From the NCBI RefSeq assembly GCF_018139695.1, contig NZ_JAGSOG010000067.1:1-34568 (forward strand): a DNA stretch of 34,568 bases. Reading direction: 5' to 3'. This stretch comes from Actinospica durhamensis. Lineage in GTDB: Bacteria > Actinomycetota > Actinomycetes > Streptomycetales > Catenulisporaceae. Under the pieces are notes generated by a model that saw only the letters and a program-made list of their open reading frames with translations, did no database searches and was not told where the DNA came from. The position numbers and the translations under genes are program-made. Positions within the stretch are counted from its first letter, which is position 1. Each line of letters begins with the position of its first letter. Below, in pieces: positions 24,961 through 31,394 of this stretch.

Positions 24961-25959
24961 GCTGCGACCGGCCTGCCAGTGCGCGACGGCGTGCTCACCG
25001 AACCGGCGCTCGGCCAGATCGCTCGCGGCCAGGCCGAAGGCGATGTCGGCTTCGATTTCCGGCTCGTCCTGGAGAAGGGCGCCGATGACCTCGCGGCGCA
25101 CGAGTTGTTCGTGCACCGCGTCCGCCTCGATGTGCTCCCGGTAGAAGCGCGTGCCCGCCTCGCCCGCGCCGAGCCGCTCCAGCGCGGCGGTCAGTCGGCG
25201 CGACCCCGGCGACGAGGTGATCTCGACCCCGGCGAACTGGCCGACGAGCGCGCCCCGGTGCTCGCGGTGCAGCCCGAACAGCGACATCAGGTTCACCACG
25301 GCCAGCGCCTCGGCCGGTGCGGCCTCGACGTACGCGCCGTACCGCGGGTCCAGGTCGAGGTCGCGCATCATCTCGGCGAACAGACGGGAGTGCACGCGGC
25401 CCGGGTGCCCGGCGCCGTACTCGTCGAACTCGATGGCCACGAGCGCCGCCTGGGACCGGCCGTGCAGCCGCGGGATCGCAAAGGCCTGCGGATCAGCCTC
25501 CTTCAGGTGGTAGAGCGAACGCTGCGCCACGTATTCGCGGGCCTGCCACCGTTCGCCGTGCTCCAGCAGGAAGTAGGACGGCCCGGAGCCGGTGGCCGGC
25601 TCCACCAGCAGCGCCTCGAGCTGCTCCGGCAGCGGCGTCACCGGCCCGAGCTCGGCCCGCATCGCGGCCAGGAACCGCTCTTCCAGGCGCGCACGCAAGG
25701 CCAGCAGCGACGGGTCCCACTCCCAGCGCGCATCCACGTCCGCGAACCCGCGGTAGTGCAGTTCGTAGCAGATGTAGAGGGCGAGCTGGTGGTCTCCGCC
25801 GAGAGGGTCACCCGTCTCGCAGGGCTCTGTGTTTCCGGCCTGGAGCGCGGGCGTCGGCGCGCGCTCGCCCGCAGGCTCGGCGAGCCGCTCGACCAGCCGC
25901 GCGCTGACCGGGCCGCGGGGTGCGGGCAACGGCGGTGCGGCGGCAGCGGCGACACCCAT
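24919..25959 (-). CDS. Heme-oxygenase-like diiron protein (iron-containing redox enzyme family)
   Basis: 346 aa, mostly alpha-helical. The sequence fits the heme-oxygenase-like diiron oxidase (HDO) superfamily, whose members include N-oxygenases and desaturases such as SznF and UndA. Candidate iron ligands are in helical contexts: E66 and H68 (ELHYRG), E142 (REYV), H151 and D156 (YHLKEADP), E177 (EFDEYG) with H185 and H190, and E275, H276, D280, H283 (FYREHIEADAVHE). Which of these bind metal cannot be fixed by eye. It starts one base after the stop of the DDAH-family gene, so the two are translationally coupled. It overlaps the CDGSH gene tail-to-tail. The N-terminal 45 residues are Ala/Pro-rich and the start may lie downstream. 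Confidence 0.82.
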   Translation of the reverse strand: MGVAAAAAPPLPAPRGPVSARLVERLAEPAGERAPTPALQAGNTEPCETGDPLGGDHQLALYICYELHYRGFADVDARWEWDPSLLALRARLEERFLAAMRAELGPVTPLPEQLEALLVEPATGSGPSYFLLEHGERWQAREYVAQRSLYHLKEADPQAFAIPRLHGRSQAALVAIEFDEYGAGHPGRVHSRLFAEMMRDLDLDPRYGAYVEAAPAEALAVVNLMSLFGLHREHRGALVGQFAGVEITSSPGSRRLTAALERLGAGEAGTRFYREHIEADAVHEQLVRREVIGALLQDEPEIEADIAFGLAASDLAERRFGEHAVAHWQAGRSSLRIALPGAAATG

Positions 25960-25960
25960 G

Positions 25961-26851
25961 TCAGATCACGCTCCTCGCTCCGGGCCACTCGGTCTGCTCG
26001 GTCTGCGGGACGGGCACGGGTGTGCGCGTGGTGGGCGGCGTGCGCAGGTCCAGCACACAGCACTTGGGGCCGCCGCCGGCCTTGAGCAGTTCCTCGACCT
26101 CGACCGGGATCGGCTCGAAGCCGCGCTGCGCCAGCCGCTGCGCGAGCCCGGTCGCGGCCGCGGGCAGCACCACCCGCCGCCCGTCGCTGATCGCGTTCAG
26201 GCCGAACACCGCGGCGTCGGCGTCGTCGGCCTCGAGGGAGTCGGGAAACAGCGACCGCAGCACCCGCAGGCTCTGTGGGCTGAACGCGCCCGGGTAGTAC
26301 ATGATCTCGCGCTCGTTCAGCACGGCCAGCGCGGTGTCCAGGTGGAAGAAGCGCGGGTCGGTGAGGGTCAGCCCGACGACCGGAAGACCGAAGTACGAGC
26401 TCGTCTCCTCGTGCGAGGACGAGTCGGTGCGCAGCCCGTGCCCGGCCAGGATCATGCCGTTGGCCACGAGGTGATCGCCCTGTCCCTCGTTCACGCCGCG
26501 GGCCCGCGCCACCGGCTGGTAGCCGTTCTCCCGGAACCAGTGCTCGAACAACGCCGACTCGCCGGCCCGCTGCGGGCAGCGGAAGGTCGCGACCAGCACG
26601 CGCCCGTCGATCACGGTGGCGGCGTTGGCGGTGAACACCATGTCCGGCAGTCCGCGCCGGGCCGGGGCCTGCACGACGACGTGGCCGAGTTCCTTGAGCA
26701 CCTCGCGCAGCTCGCGCCACTGCGTGCCGGCCCGCTCCGAGTCCACCGGGCGGCCCGGGTCCATCCACGGGTTGATGGCGTACTGCACGCCGAAGTGGTC
26801 CGGCGGGCACATCAGGTAGGCCCGGGAGATCGGGGGTGTGGGCATCCTCAT
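25961..26851 (-). CDS. DDAH-family arginine-modifying enzyme (dimethylargininase / arginine dihydrolase-like)
   Basis: 296 aa, of the guanidino-group-modifying (penten) fold. Motifs: PDMVFTANAATV (70-80), NEGQGDHL (E122), DPRFFHLDTAL (catalytic H170), FGLNAISDGR and GGGPKCCVLDLR (nucleophile C264 or C265). The fold hydrolyses methylarginine to citrulline or arginine to citrulline/ornithine. Residue N76 (F-T-A-N) stands where dimethylargininases and arginine deiminases usually have Asp (F-x-x-D). As I recall, the arginine dihydrolases (ArgZ type) have Asn there, so Arg to ornithine plus CO2 and ammonia is a real alternative. It ends 1 bp before the HDO start. The upstream neighbour, 31 bp away, is a probably broken small gene. 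Confidence 0.88.
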   Translation of the reverse strand: MRMPTPPISRAYLMCPPDHFGVQYAINPWMDPGRPVDSERAGTQWRELREVLKELGHVVVQAPARRGLPDMVFTANAATVIDGRVLVATFRCPQRAGESALFEHWFRENGYQPVARARGVNEGQGDHLVANGMILAGHGLRTDSSSHEETSSYFGLPVVGLTLTDPRFFHLDTALAVLNEREIMYYPGAFSPQSLRVLRSLFPDSLEADDADAAVFGLNAISDGRRVVLPAAATGLAQRLAQRGFEPIPVEVEELLKAGGGPKCCVLDLRTPPTTRTPVPVPQTEQTEWPGARSVI

Positions 26852-26882
26852 CGTCGGCTCCCTTCTCGCCGCTCGGCGGGGC

Positions 26883-27177
26883 TCAGCGCTGCCGGTAGCG
26901 TTCGAGGTCTGTTTCGCGCGGGGTCAGTCCGTGTCCCGGCGCGTCCACGCGCGCGGTGATCGAGAGCGAGCTGTTCGCGCCGGGGCGCGGCAGGTCCGGC
27001 CGTACCCGACGGTGTGGTCCGAGGCCCGCGCCGTGACCGGCACCACGGTGGCGGCCTCCCAGGCCGGCCTGCCGTCCGCCTCGGGCTCGGCGGCGGGCAC
27101 GGTGTACGCGCCGCCTCCGGATGGGTCACGATCGGCTGCTCGCCGCCGCGCGCGTCGGCTTCGGTCCGGCCGGCCAT
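26883..27177 (-). pseudogene. Small gene with two apparent frameshifts, function unknown
   Basis: On the minus strand three successive segments look coding in three different frames. They are MAGRTEADARGGEQPIVTHP from the ATG at 27177, then AYTVPAAEPEADGRPAWEAA through TARASDHTVGYGR, then GANSSLSITARVDAPGHG through ETDLERYRQR, ending at a TGA at 26885-26883. In each segment nearly all third codon positions are G or C, while the other frames there are not. Joined, they give a roughly 100-residue soluble protein that I do not recognise. GAGGAGG directly precedes the ATG. Either the gene has two frameshift mutations or the sequence has two errors. It would be cotranscribed with the DDAH and HDO genes. 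Confidence 0.5.
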
Positions 27178-27262
27178 CCGTCCTCCTCAGCTCGCGCCGC
27201 CGTCGGCGCGGAACCGCCCAGTGCCCCGCCCGCCGCGCCGCAAACCGATCTTCCCGCGCCGG
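27178..27262. other. Gap between YihY gene and broken gene; no feature seen
   Basis: 85 bp separate the end of the membrane protein gene from the broken gene's start. I see no terminator hairpin with U-tract and no clear promoter, so readthrough from the YihY gene into the DDAH operon cannot be excluded. Confidence 0.4.
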
Positions 27263-28129
27263 TCAGTCGGAGGAGACCAGGCTGCGCGGCCACAGCCTGC
27301 GGGAACGCACCATGTCGGCCTCCACCGCGTAGAGCGTGAGCTGCGCCTGGAGCGCGAACCAGGCGAGCAGCCCGAGGACCAGGCCGAAGGTGCCGTAGAG
27401 CGCGGAGGCGTTGCGCAGCGAGTGCGCCACCACGTAGCCCCCGACGTACTGCAGCACCTGCCACACCACCGCCGACAGGACGGCCCCGAGCCGCAGATCG
27501 CGCCAGGTGACCGCGCCGGCCGTGGCGGTGCGCAGGCCGAGCCAGAACAGCCCGATGTTCAGCAGCAGCGACACCACCAGGAGCAGGACCCTGCCCCAGG
27601 CGCCGAGCACAGTGTGGCCGCTCCACGAGCTGATACCGGACAGCGCCGTGGTGACCAGCACGCCGAGCCCGATGATCGCGATCAGGGCGAAGCTGCGCAG
27701 CCAGGATCCGGGAAACCCCGGGCGTTCCTTGCGCGGCACACCCCAGACCTCGTTCATCGCGTTCTGCATCGCGTTGGCGACCCCGCGGGCGCCCAAGAAA
27801 GTGAAGATCAGTCCGACGATCAGACCGAAGCCGCTGCGACCGAGCGAGTGCACGTTCGCCCGCAACTGGTCGCCGATCACCGGGAACTCGATCAGCGCCG
27901 AGTTCAGCACGTCCTGCTGCAACGCCGGGTTCCCGGCCAGCACCATGCCGAGCACGGTGACCAGCACCAGCAGCAGCGGAAAGGTGGACAGGAACGCGTA
28001 GTACGCCAGCAGCGCGGCCAGGCTGCCGGCCTGGTCGTCGTTGAACTTGCGCCAGACGGCGACCGGGAAGGCCAGCACCCGGTGCCGCTGCTGGAACGCG
28101 TCCACCGCCGTGATCATGCCCTTCAGCAC
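27263..28129 (-). CDS. YihY/virulence factor BrkB family inner-membrane protein
   Basis: 288 aa from a GTG at 28129; an ATG at 28117 is the alternative. The family signature is visible: DDQAGSLAALLAYYAFLSTFPLLL (first helix), GLIFTFLGARGVANAMQNAMNEVWGVPRKERPGF, and the C-terminal YGTFGLVLGLLAWFALQAQLTLYAVEAD. About six transmembrane helices span the protein. BrkB-type proteins are widespread, once called RNase BN by mistake, and their physiological role is still uncertain; transport of small ions or lipids is suspected. It lies upstream of the DDAH cluster on the same strand with an 85-bp gap, so a shared function is not implied. Confidence 0.92.
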   Translation of the reverse strand: MLKGMITAVDAFQQRHRVLAFPVAVWRKFNDDQAGSLAALLAYYAFLSTFPLLLVLVTVLGMVLAGNPALQQDVLNSALIEFPVIGDQLRANVHSLGRSGFGLIVGLIFTFLGARGVANAMQNAMNEVWGVPRKERPGFPGSWLRSFALIAIIGLGVLVTTALSGISSWSGHTVLGAWGRVLLLVVSLLLNIGLFWLGLRTATAGAVTWRDLRLGAVLSAVVWQVLQYVGGYVVAHSLRNASALYGTFGLVLGLLAWFALQAQLTLYAVEADMVRSRRLWPRSLVSSD

Positions 28130-28381
28130 TGTGCCCCGCCCCTCGGTCTCGTCCGGCCGGCTGCTTCCTCAAAGATCCCGCAAAGATCACCGATTTCCGG
28201 CATCCGGCGCGGGACGCGCGGCCGTGAAGTCCTCCTGAAGGCTGAAGGAGGGTCGGCACCCGGCTCAGGGGCCGAGGCCTGCGGAGGCCGGGTACGGGCC
28301 GCACGTGCGGTCCCGCCCCGGCCTGTCCACGTCCAGTCCGCTGCCGTCCGGCTCGCGGCCTTCCAGTCCGCTGCCGTCCGG
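28130..28381. repeat. Non-coding stretch with 20-bp direct repeat
   Basis: This 250-bp interval upstream of the YihY gene has no gene I can support. It contains TCCAGTCCGCTGCCGTCCGG twice, at 28332-28351 and 28362-28381, a perfect 20-bp direct repeat with a 30-bp period. The second copy runs into the end of the plasmid-stabilization remnant. The YihY promoter should lie near 28140-28200, where CTCAAAG and GCAAAG segments make it less GC-rich. Confidence 0.45.
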
Positions 28382-28520
28382 TCAGCCGGCGGCGCGCCCG
28401 AGCTGCGACTTGTTCATCTTCGAACGTCCCTCCACGCCGCGGCGCCCGGCCTCGGCGTAGAGCCGGCGGTAGGTCGGGCCGCCCGGCCCGCGGTGCGAGC
28501 GCAGCCCGCCGCGCCGCCAC
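28382..28520 (-). pseudogene. C-terminal remnant of a 'plasmid stabilization' family gene
   Basis: The minus strand encodes GPTYRRLYAEAGRRGVEGRS followed by KMNKSQLGRAAG and a stop. This matches the conserved tail of the roughly 100-residue actinomycete proteins annotated as plasmid stabilization protein, as I recall them (GPT-x-QLYEEAK-x-R-x-[IV]-x-GRSKMNKAEL). Those begin with a Lys/Arg-rich head (PKRERQYEHIK) that is absent in all frames upstream, and no start codon with a ribosome-binding site precedes the tail. I read it as a truncated remnant about 45 residues long. In the full-length family the function is unproven despite the name. Confidence 0.6.
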
Positions 28521-28605
28521 CTACGCAGGAGGCTGATTCCTCTGCCGCGGTACGCGCGGCGGCGCCCGACCGAGGTCGGACGCCGCCCGTTCGCCGTCTC
28601 CCGCG

Positions 28606-29433
28606 TCACTTGGCCAGGAAGTCCAGCAGGTCCTTGTCGAACTGCTCCTTGTACCCGGGCACCAGGACGAGGCCGTGCGCGCCGCCGGGGTAGACCTTCA
28701 AGGTCGCGTCCGGGATGATCTTCACGGACTTGTGGGCGGTGGCGTCGATCGGGACGACCTGGTCGTCGTCGCCGTGGACGATCAGGGTGGGGACGTCGAA
28801 CTTCTTCAGGTCGTCGGTGAAGTCCGTGTTCGCGAACGCGTCCACGCAGGCGACGCCGCCCTCGACGGTCTCCTGCATGGCCATGTACCAGAACTCGTCC
28901 TTGTTGCCCTGGGTGACCTTGTTGCCGTCCCGGTTGGCCCCGAAGAACACGACCGCGGTCTCGTGCCAGAACTGCGAGCGCTCGGCCACGATGCCCTGCT
29001 TGAGCTGCTGGAAGACCTCGTTCGGCACGCCCTCGGGGTTGTTCGGGCCCTGCAGCATGAGCGGCGTGATCGCGGAGAGCAGCACCGCCGAGTGCAGCCG
29101 GCCGGTGCCGTGCCGCCCGATGTAGCGGGCCAGTTCGCCACCGCCCATCGAGTGCGCCACCAGCGTCACGTCCCGCAGGTCGAGCCCGGTGATCAGGTCG
29201 TTGAGATCGTCCGCGAAGGTGTCCCAGTCGTACCCGTCGTACACCGGCGTCGAGCGCCCGTGCCCGCGCCGGTCGTGCGCGATACCGCGGTATCCGGCAT
29301 CGGCCACCGCCTTGAGCTGGCTCTGCCACGCGTCGCCGCTCAGCGGCCACCCGTGGATGAACACCACCGGGCGCCCGGAGCCCCAGTCCTTGTAGAAGAT
29401 CTCCACGCCGTCTCGGGTCTTGCAGAAGGGCAT
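28606..29433 (-). CDS. Alpha/beta hydrolase, non-heme chloroperoxidase/esterase type
   Basis: 275 aa from the ATG at 29433, which is chosen because AAGGAGAAGG stands 4 bp upstream. The frame is also open into the CBS remnant. Triad: nucleophile S95 in AHSMGGGE, acid D224 (or D222/D223) in VHGDDDQVVP, and H253 in GGAHGLV. The oxyanion region is FIHGWPLSG. The sequence, with FYKDWGSG near the start and WHETAVVFFGANRDGNKV in the cap, is typical of the cofactor-free haloperoxidase/arylesterase family common in actinomycetes, which hydrolyse esters and catalyse perhydrolysis. No signal peptide. It lies downstream of the CBS remnant and could share its DosR-type promoter. Confidence 0.9.
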   Translation of the reverse strand: MPFCKTRDGVEIFYKDWGSGRPVVFIHGWPLSGDAWQSQLKAVADAGYRGIAHDRRGHGRSTPVYDGYDWDTFADDLNDLITGLDLRDVTLVAHSMGGGELARYIGRHGTGRLHSAVLLSAITPLMLQGPNNPEGVPNEVFQQLKQGIVAERSQFWHETAVVFFGANRDGNKVTQGNKDEFWYMAMQETVEGGVACVDAFANTDFTDDLKKFDVPTLIVHGDDDQVVPIDATAHKSVKIIPDATLKVYPGGAHGLVLVPGYKEQFDKDLLDFLAK

Positions 29434-29781
29434 CGTCCTTCTCCTTCGCGGTCGAGCGGAACCCCCGACCCACGCTAAGCCACGCCTCGGGCACCCGCAC
29501 GACCCGCGCCGACGGCGGCTTCGGCTGTTCGGTGGGCCCGGCTCGGCCCGTCCGCGGGCTGGGGCCTGGGCGACGTGGCGCGGGGCGAGCACGCCCGCGC
29601 AGCGGCCGTCGCGGTCGAGGACGAGCAGGTGCCGGCAGCCTCCGGAGACGAAACGGGCCACCACTTCGCGCAGCGTGGCGTCCTCGGCGATGACGCCGGC
29701 CACCGGGCGCATCAGGTCACGGGCGGTGAGCGCGCCGAGGTCGGTGGCGGATCCGGGGGCGAGAGTCCGTGTCGTCGTCAT
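29434..29781 (-). pseudogene. Truncated CBS-domain protein gene, open into the hydrolase frame
   Basis: From the ATG at 29781 the frame gives MTTTRTLAPGSATDLGALTA, then one CBS motif (DLMRPVAGVIAEDATLREVV, CRHLLVLDRDGRCAGVLAPR). It then turns into Arg/Pro-rich sequence with poor third-position bias before meeting the hydrolase ATG in frame, with no stop. CBS proteins normally have two CBS motifs in about 130-140 residues; the second is absent. A frameshift or deletion after residue 75 is likely. A true CBS-hydrolase fusion is a less likely alternative, given the strong ribosome-binding site in front of the hydrolase. CBS pairs bind adenosyl nucleotides, and a lone motif would be impaired. Confidence 0.55.
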
Positions 29782-29835
29782 GGCTCCATGCTGCGGCGCG
29801 GCGGGCCGGATGGACAGGGACTTGCGACGTGTGGG

Positions 29836-29855
29836 TTCGGGACCAAAGTCCCTGG
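29836..29855. promoter_or_regulatory. DevR/DosR-type binding box between CBS and USP genes
   Basis: TTCGGGACCAAAGTCCCTGG matches the 20-bp DosR consensus TTSGGGACTWWAGTCCCSAA at most positions, including both GGGAC and GTCCC arms. It sits between divergent genes: 55 bp before the CBS start at 29781 and 80 bp before the USP start at 29936. An extra half-site, AGGGACTT, lies about 20 bp to the left. USP and CBS genes are classic members of the dormancy/hypoxia regulon of mycobacteria and of the related Streptomyces regulon, which supports the assignment. Confidence 0.8.
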
Positions 29856-29935
29856 GCGCGCCGCGCGGCGGGCGAGATCGTCGGTGTGCACCGGAATCCG
29901 GCTTCGGTATCAGTCCCCGCAGACAGGAGCGCACG

Positions 29936-30874
29936 ATGACTCAGTATCTTGACGCGCAGGCCGACCTCGACGAGTACGACGTGGACGGGCAGGCGCCGCA
30001 CCGGGTGATCGTGGGCGTGGACGCGTCGGCCCACGCCGCGCACGCCGCCGGGTGGGCCGCCGAGGAAGCGCTGCGCCGAGGCGTCCCGCTCACCCTCGTG
30101 CACGCGATCGACCTGCCGGGCGCCTCCTCCTGGCCGGTCGCGCCGCCCGCCTACGCGCAGTTCCGCCGCGCCGACGGGCAGAAGCTGCTGGACGCGGCCG
30201 CGGCCGACGTCCGGGCACGCTTCCCCGGGCTGAGCGTGCAGACCGAGCTGTCCGAGCTCTCCGCCGCACACACACTCAGCGCCCTGAGCGAGGAGGCGGC
30301 GCTGCTGGTGACGGGGACGCGCGGGCACGGCGGATTCACCGGGCTGCTGCTGGGCTCGGTCAGCCGGAAGCTGGCCGCGCACGGGCACTGCCCGCTGGTG
30401 GTGGTGCGCGCGGCGGCGGCCGAGACCGAGGCGGCGCCCGGCGCGGAGGCCGGCGACGAGGTGCTGCTCGGGGTCGAGCCGGACCAGCCGGAGTCGGCCG
30501 TCCGCTTCGCCTTCGCGGCCGCGGCGCGCTACGGGGCGACGCTGCGGGCGGTGCGGGTGTGGTGGCCGGTCGCGATCTACACCGGCCCGTCCGGCGGCTA
30601 CTACGAGGACGTGACCCGCACCCCGGCCGAGGAGGCCGCGGACGTCGAGCAGCTGCTCGCACCGGTGCGCGCCGCGTTCCCCCAGGTGAAGGTGGAGATC
30701 AGCGCCGTGCGCGGCAACGCCGTTGCGGAACTGGTCGACGCGGCCCGCGCGGCCCGGCTCGTGGTCGTCGGCGCGCACCGGTACCACGGCCCGCTGGCCG
30801 TCGGCGCGGGCTACGTCGTCGAGGGAATGCTCGCGCACTCCCCCGTGCCGGTGGCCGTCGTCCCCGCCGCGTGA
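29936..30874 (+). CDS. Tandem universal stress protein (two UspA domains)
   Basis: 312 aa from the ATG at 29936 with ACAGGAG 7 bp upstream; the longer open frame upstream is not coding. Domain 1 (about 20-160) starts VIVGVDASAHA and ends GTRGHGGFTGLLLGSVSRKL plus CPLVVV, fitting the ATP-binding G-x2-G-x9-G-S pattern. Domain 2 (about 175-312) starts VLLGVEPDQPES and ends GAHRYHGPLAVGAGYVVEGM plus VPVAVV, a weaker match in which Ser after the third Gly is lost. Tandem USPs bind ATP/ADP and act in stress or dormancy signalling. The DosR-type box 80 bp upstream predicts induction under low oxygen or nitric oxide. It is divergent from the CBS/hydrolase unit. Confidence 0.93.
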   Translation: MTQYLDAQADLDEYDVDGQAPHRVIVGVDASAHAAHAAGWAAEEALRRGVPLTLVHAIDLPGASSWPVAPPAYAQFRRADGQKLLDAAAADVRARFPGLSVQTELSELSAAHTLSALSEEAALLVTGTRGHGGFTGLLLGSVSRKLAAHGHCPLVVVRAAAAETEAAPGAEAGDEVLLGVEPDQPESAVRFAFAAAARYGATLRAVRVWWPVAIYTGPSGGYYEDVTRTPAEEAADVEQLLAPVRAAFPQVKVEISAVRGNAVAELVDAARAARLVVVGAHRYHGPLAVGAGYVVEGMLAHSPVPVAVVPAA

Positions 30875-30897
30875 GCGACCTACGCCGGGGCGACAGG

Positions 30898-31194
30898 CTA
30901 CTTCGACGCGTACTTCTGCAGCCCGGCCTGCACTTCCGGCACGTCCATCACCGGAATGAGGTCGATCTTCACGTCGAGCGCCTGGAAGAAGGGCTCGGCG
31001 ACGCTCGGGATGTCGGTGGCGTCCTTCAGGTCGAAGACGATGAACGCGGTCCGCCGGCCGTCCTTCGCCCCGAAGTACGCCGCCTCGGGCTTGATCCGCT
31101 CGAAGGCCGACATCATGATCTCGCCCAGCTTGTTCTCGGCGATGGCCTTGTTGGCCTTGTCCGTGTCCATCTCGACCGTCATGAGCATGCGCAT
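30898..31194 (-). CDS. DUF3303-like small alpha/beta protein
   Basis: 98 aa, preceded by the strong ribosome-binding site AGGAGGTAA (31209-31201) 6 bp before the ATG. The sequence begins MRMLMTVEMDTDKANKAIAE and contains IKPEAAYFGAKDGRRTAFIV, then DIPSVAEPFFQALDVKIDLI. The order beta-alpha-beta-beta-alpha-beta suggests a ferredoxin-like dimeric barrel, and the GRRTAF(I)V(F)D segment resembles DUF3303/GYD-like actinomycete proteins of unknown function. It is convergent with the USP gene (23 bp between) and divergent from the RraA-family gene across 200 bp. Confidence 0.75.
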   Translation of the reverse strand: MRMLMTVEMDTDKANKAIAENKLGEIMMSAFERIKPEAAYFGAKDGRRTAFIVFDLKDATDIPSVAEPFFQALDVKIDLIPVMDVPEVQAGLQKYASK

Positions 31195-31394
31195 GGCGCG
31201 TTACCTCCTGGGTGGCCGGTGCGGCCTTCTGCGGTACGTTCGGTCTGTCGGGACTCAGCCTCTCCTCGCCCGCGTCCACGCGCCGGTCGGGCGGGTACGC
31301 CGAGGCTCGGCCGCTGCGCCGTGCGGGTAGCGTGGGAATCCGCCCACGCACGGAAGCGGGCCGGCCGCGGCCCGGCAACGAGGAGAAGGAACGG
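31195..31394. promoter_or_regulatory. Divergent promoter region, DUF3303-like / RraA genes
   Basis: 200 bp without a gene. TAGCGT at 31328-31333 could be a -10 for the RraA gene, whose ribosome-binding site AGGAGAAGGA ends 4 bp before the ATG at 31395. No -35 of good quality is visible. TCGGGACT near 31253 resembles a DosR half-site, but there is no second arm, so I do not call it a box. Confidence 0.3.

Noticed and set aside
28332-28381. Direct repeats with 30-bp period as a CRISPR array
   Set aside because: Only two copies, a 10-bp gap instead of a spacer, and no cas genes.
28382-29500. 372-aa minus-strand frame across the hydrolase
   Set aside because: It is a shifted-frame shadow of the alpha/beta hydrolase. 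Only its last 45 residues, beyond the hydrolase, have real similarity (the plasmid-stabilization tail).
29420-29935. 170-residue N-terminal extension of the universal stress protein
   Set aside because: It has no coding bias, overlaps the CBS remnant and the DosR box, and the ATG at 29936 has a good ribosome-binding site.
31245-31262. Second DosR box between the DUF3303-like and RraA genes
   Set aside because: Only the left half-site TCGGGACT is present, without the complementary GTCCC arm.
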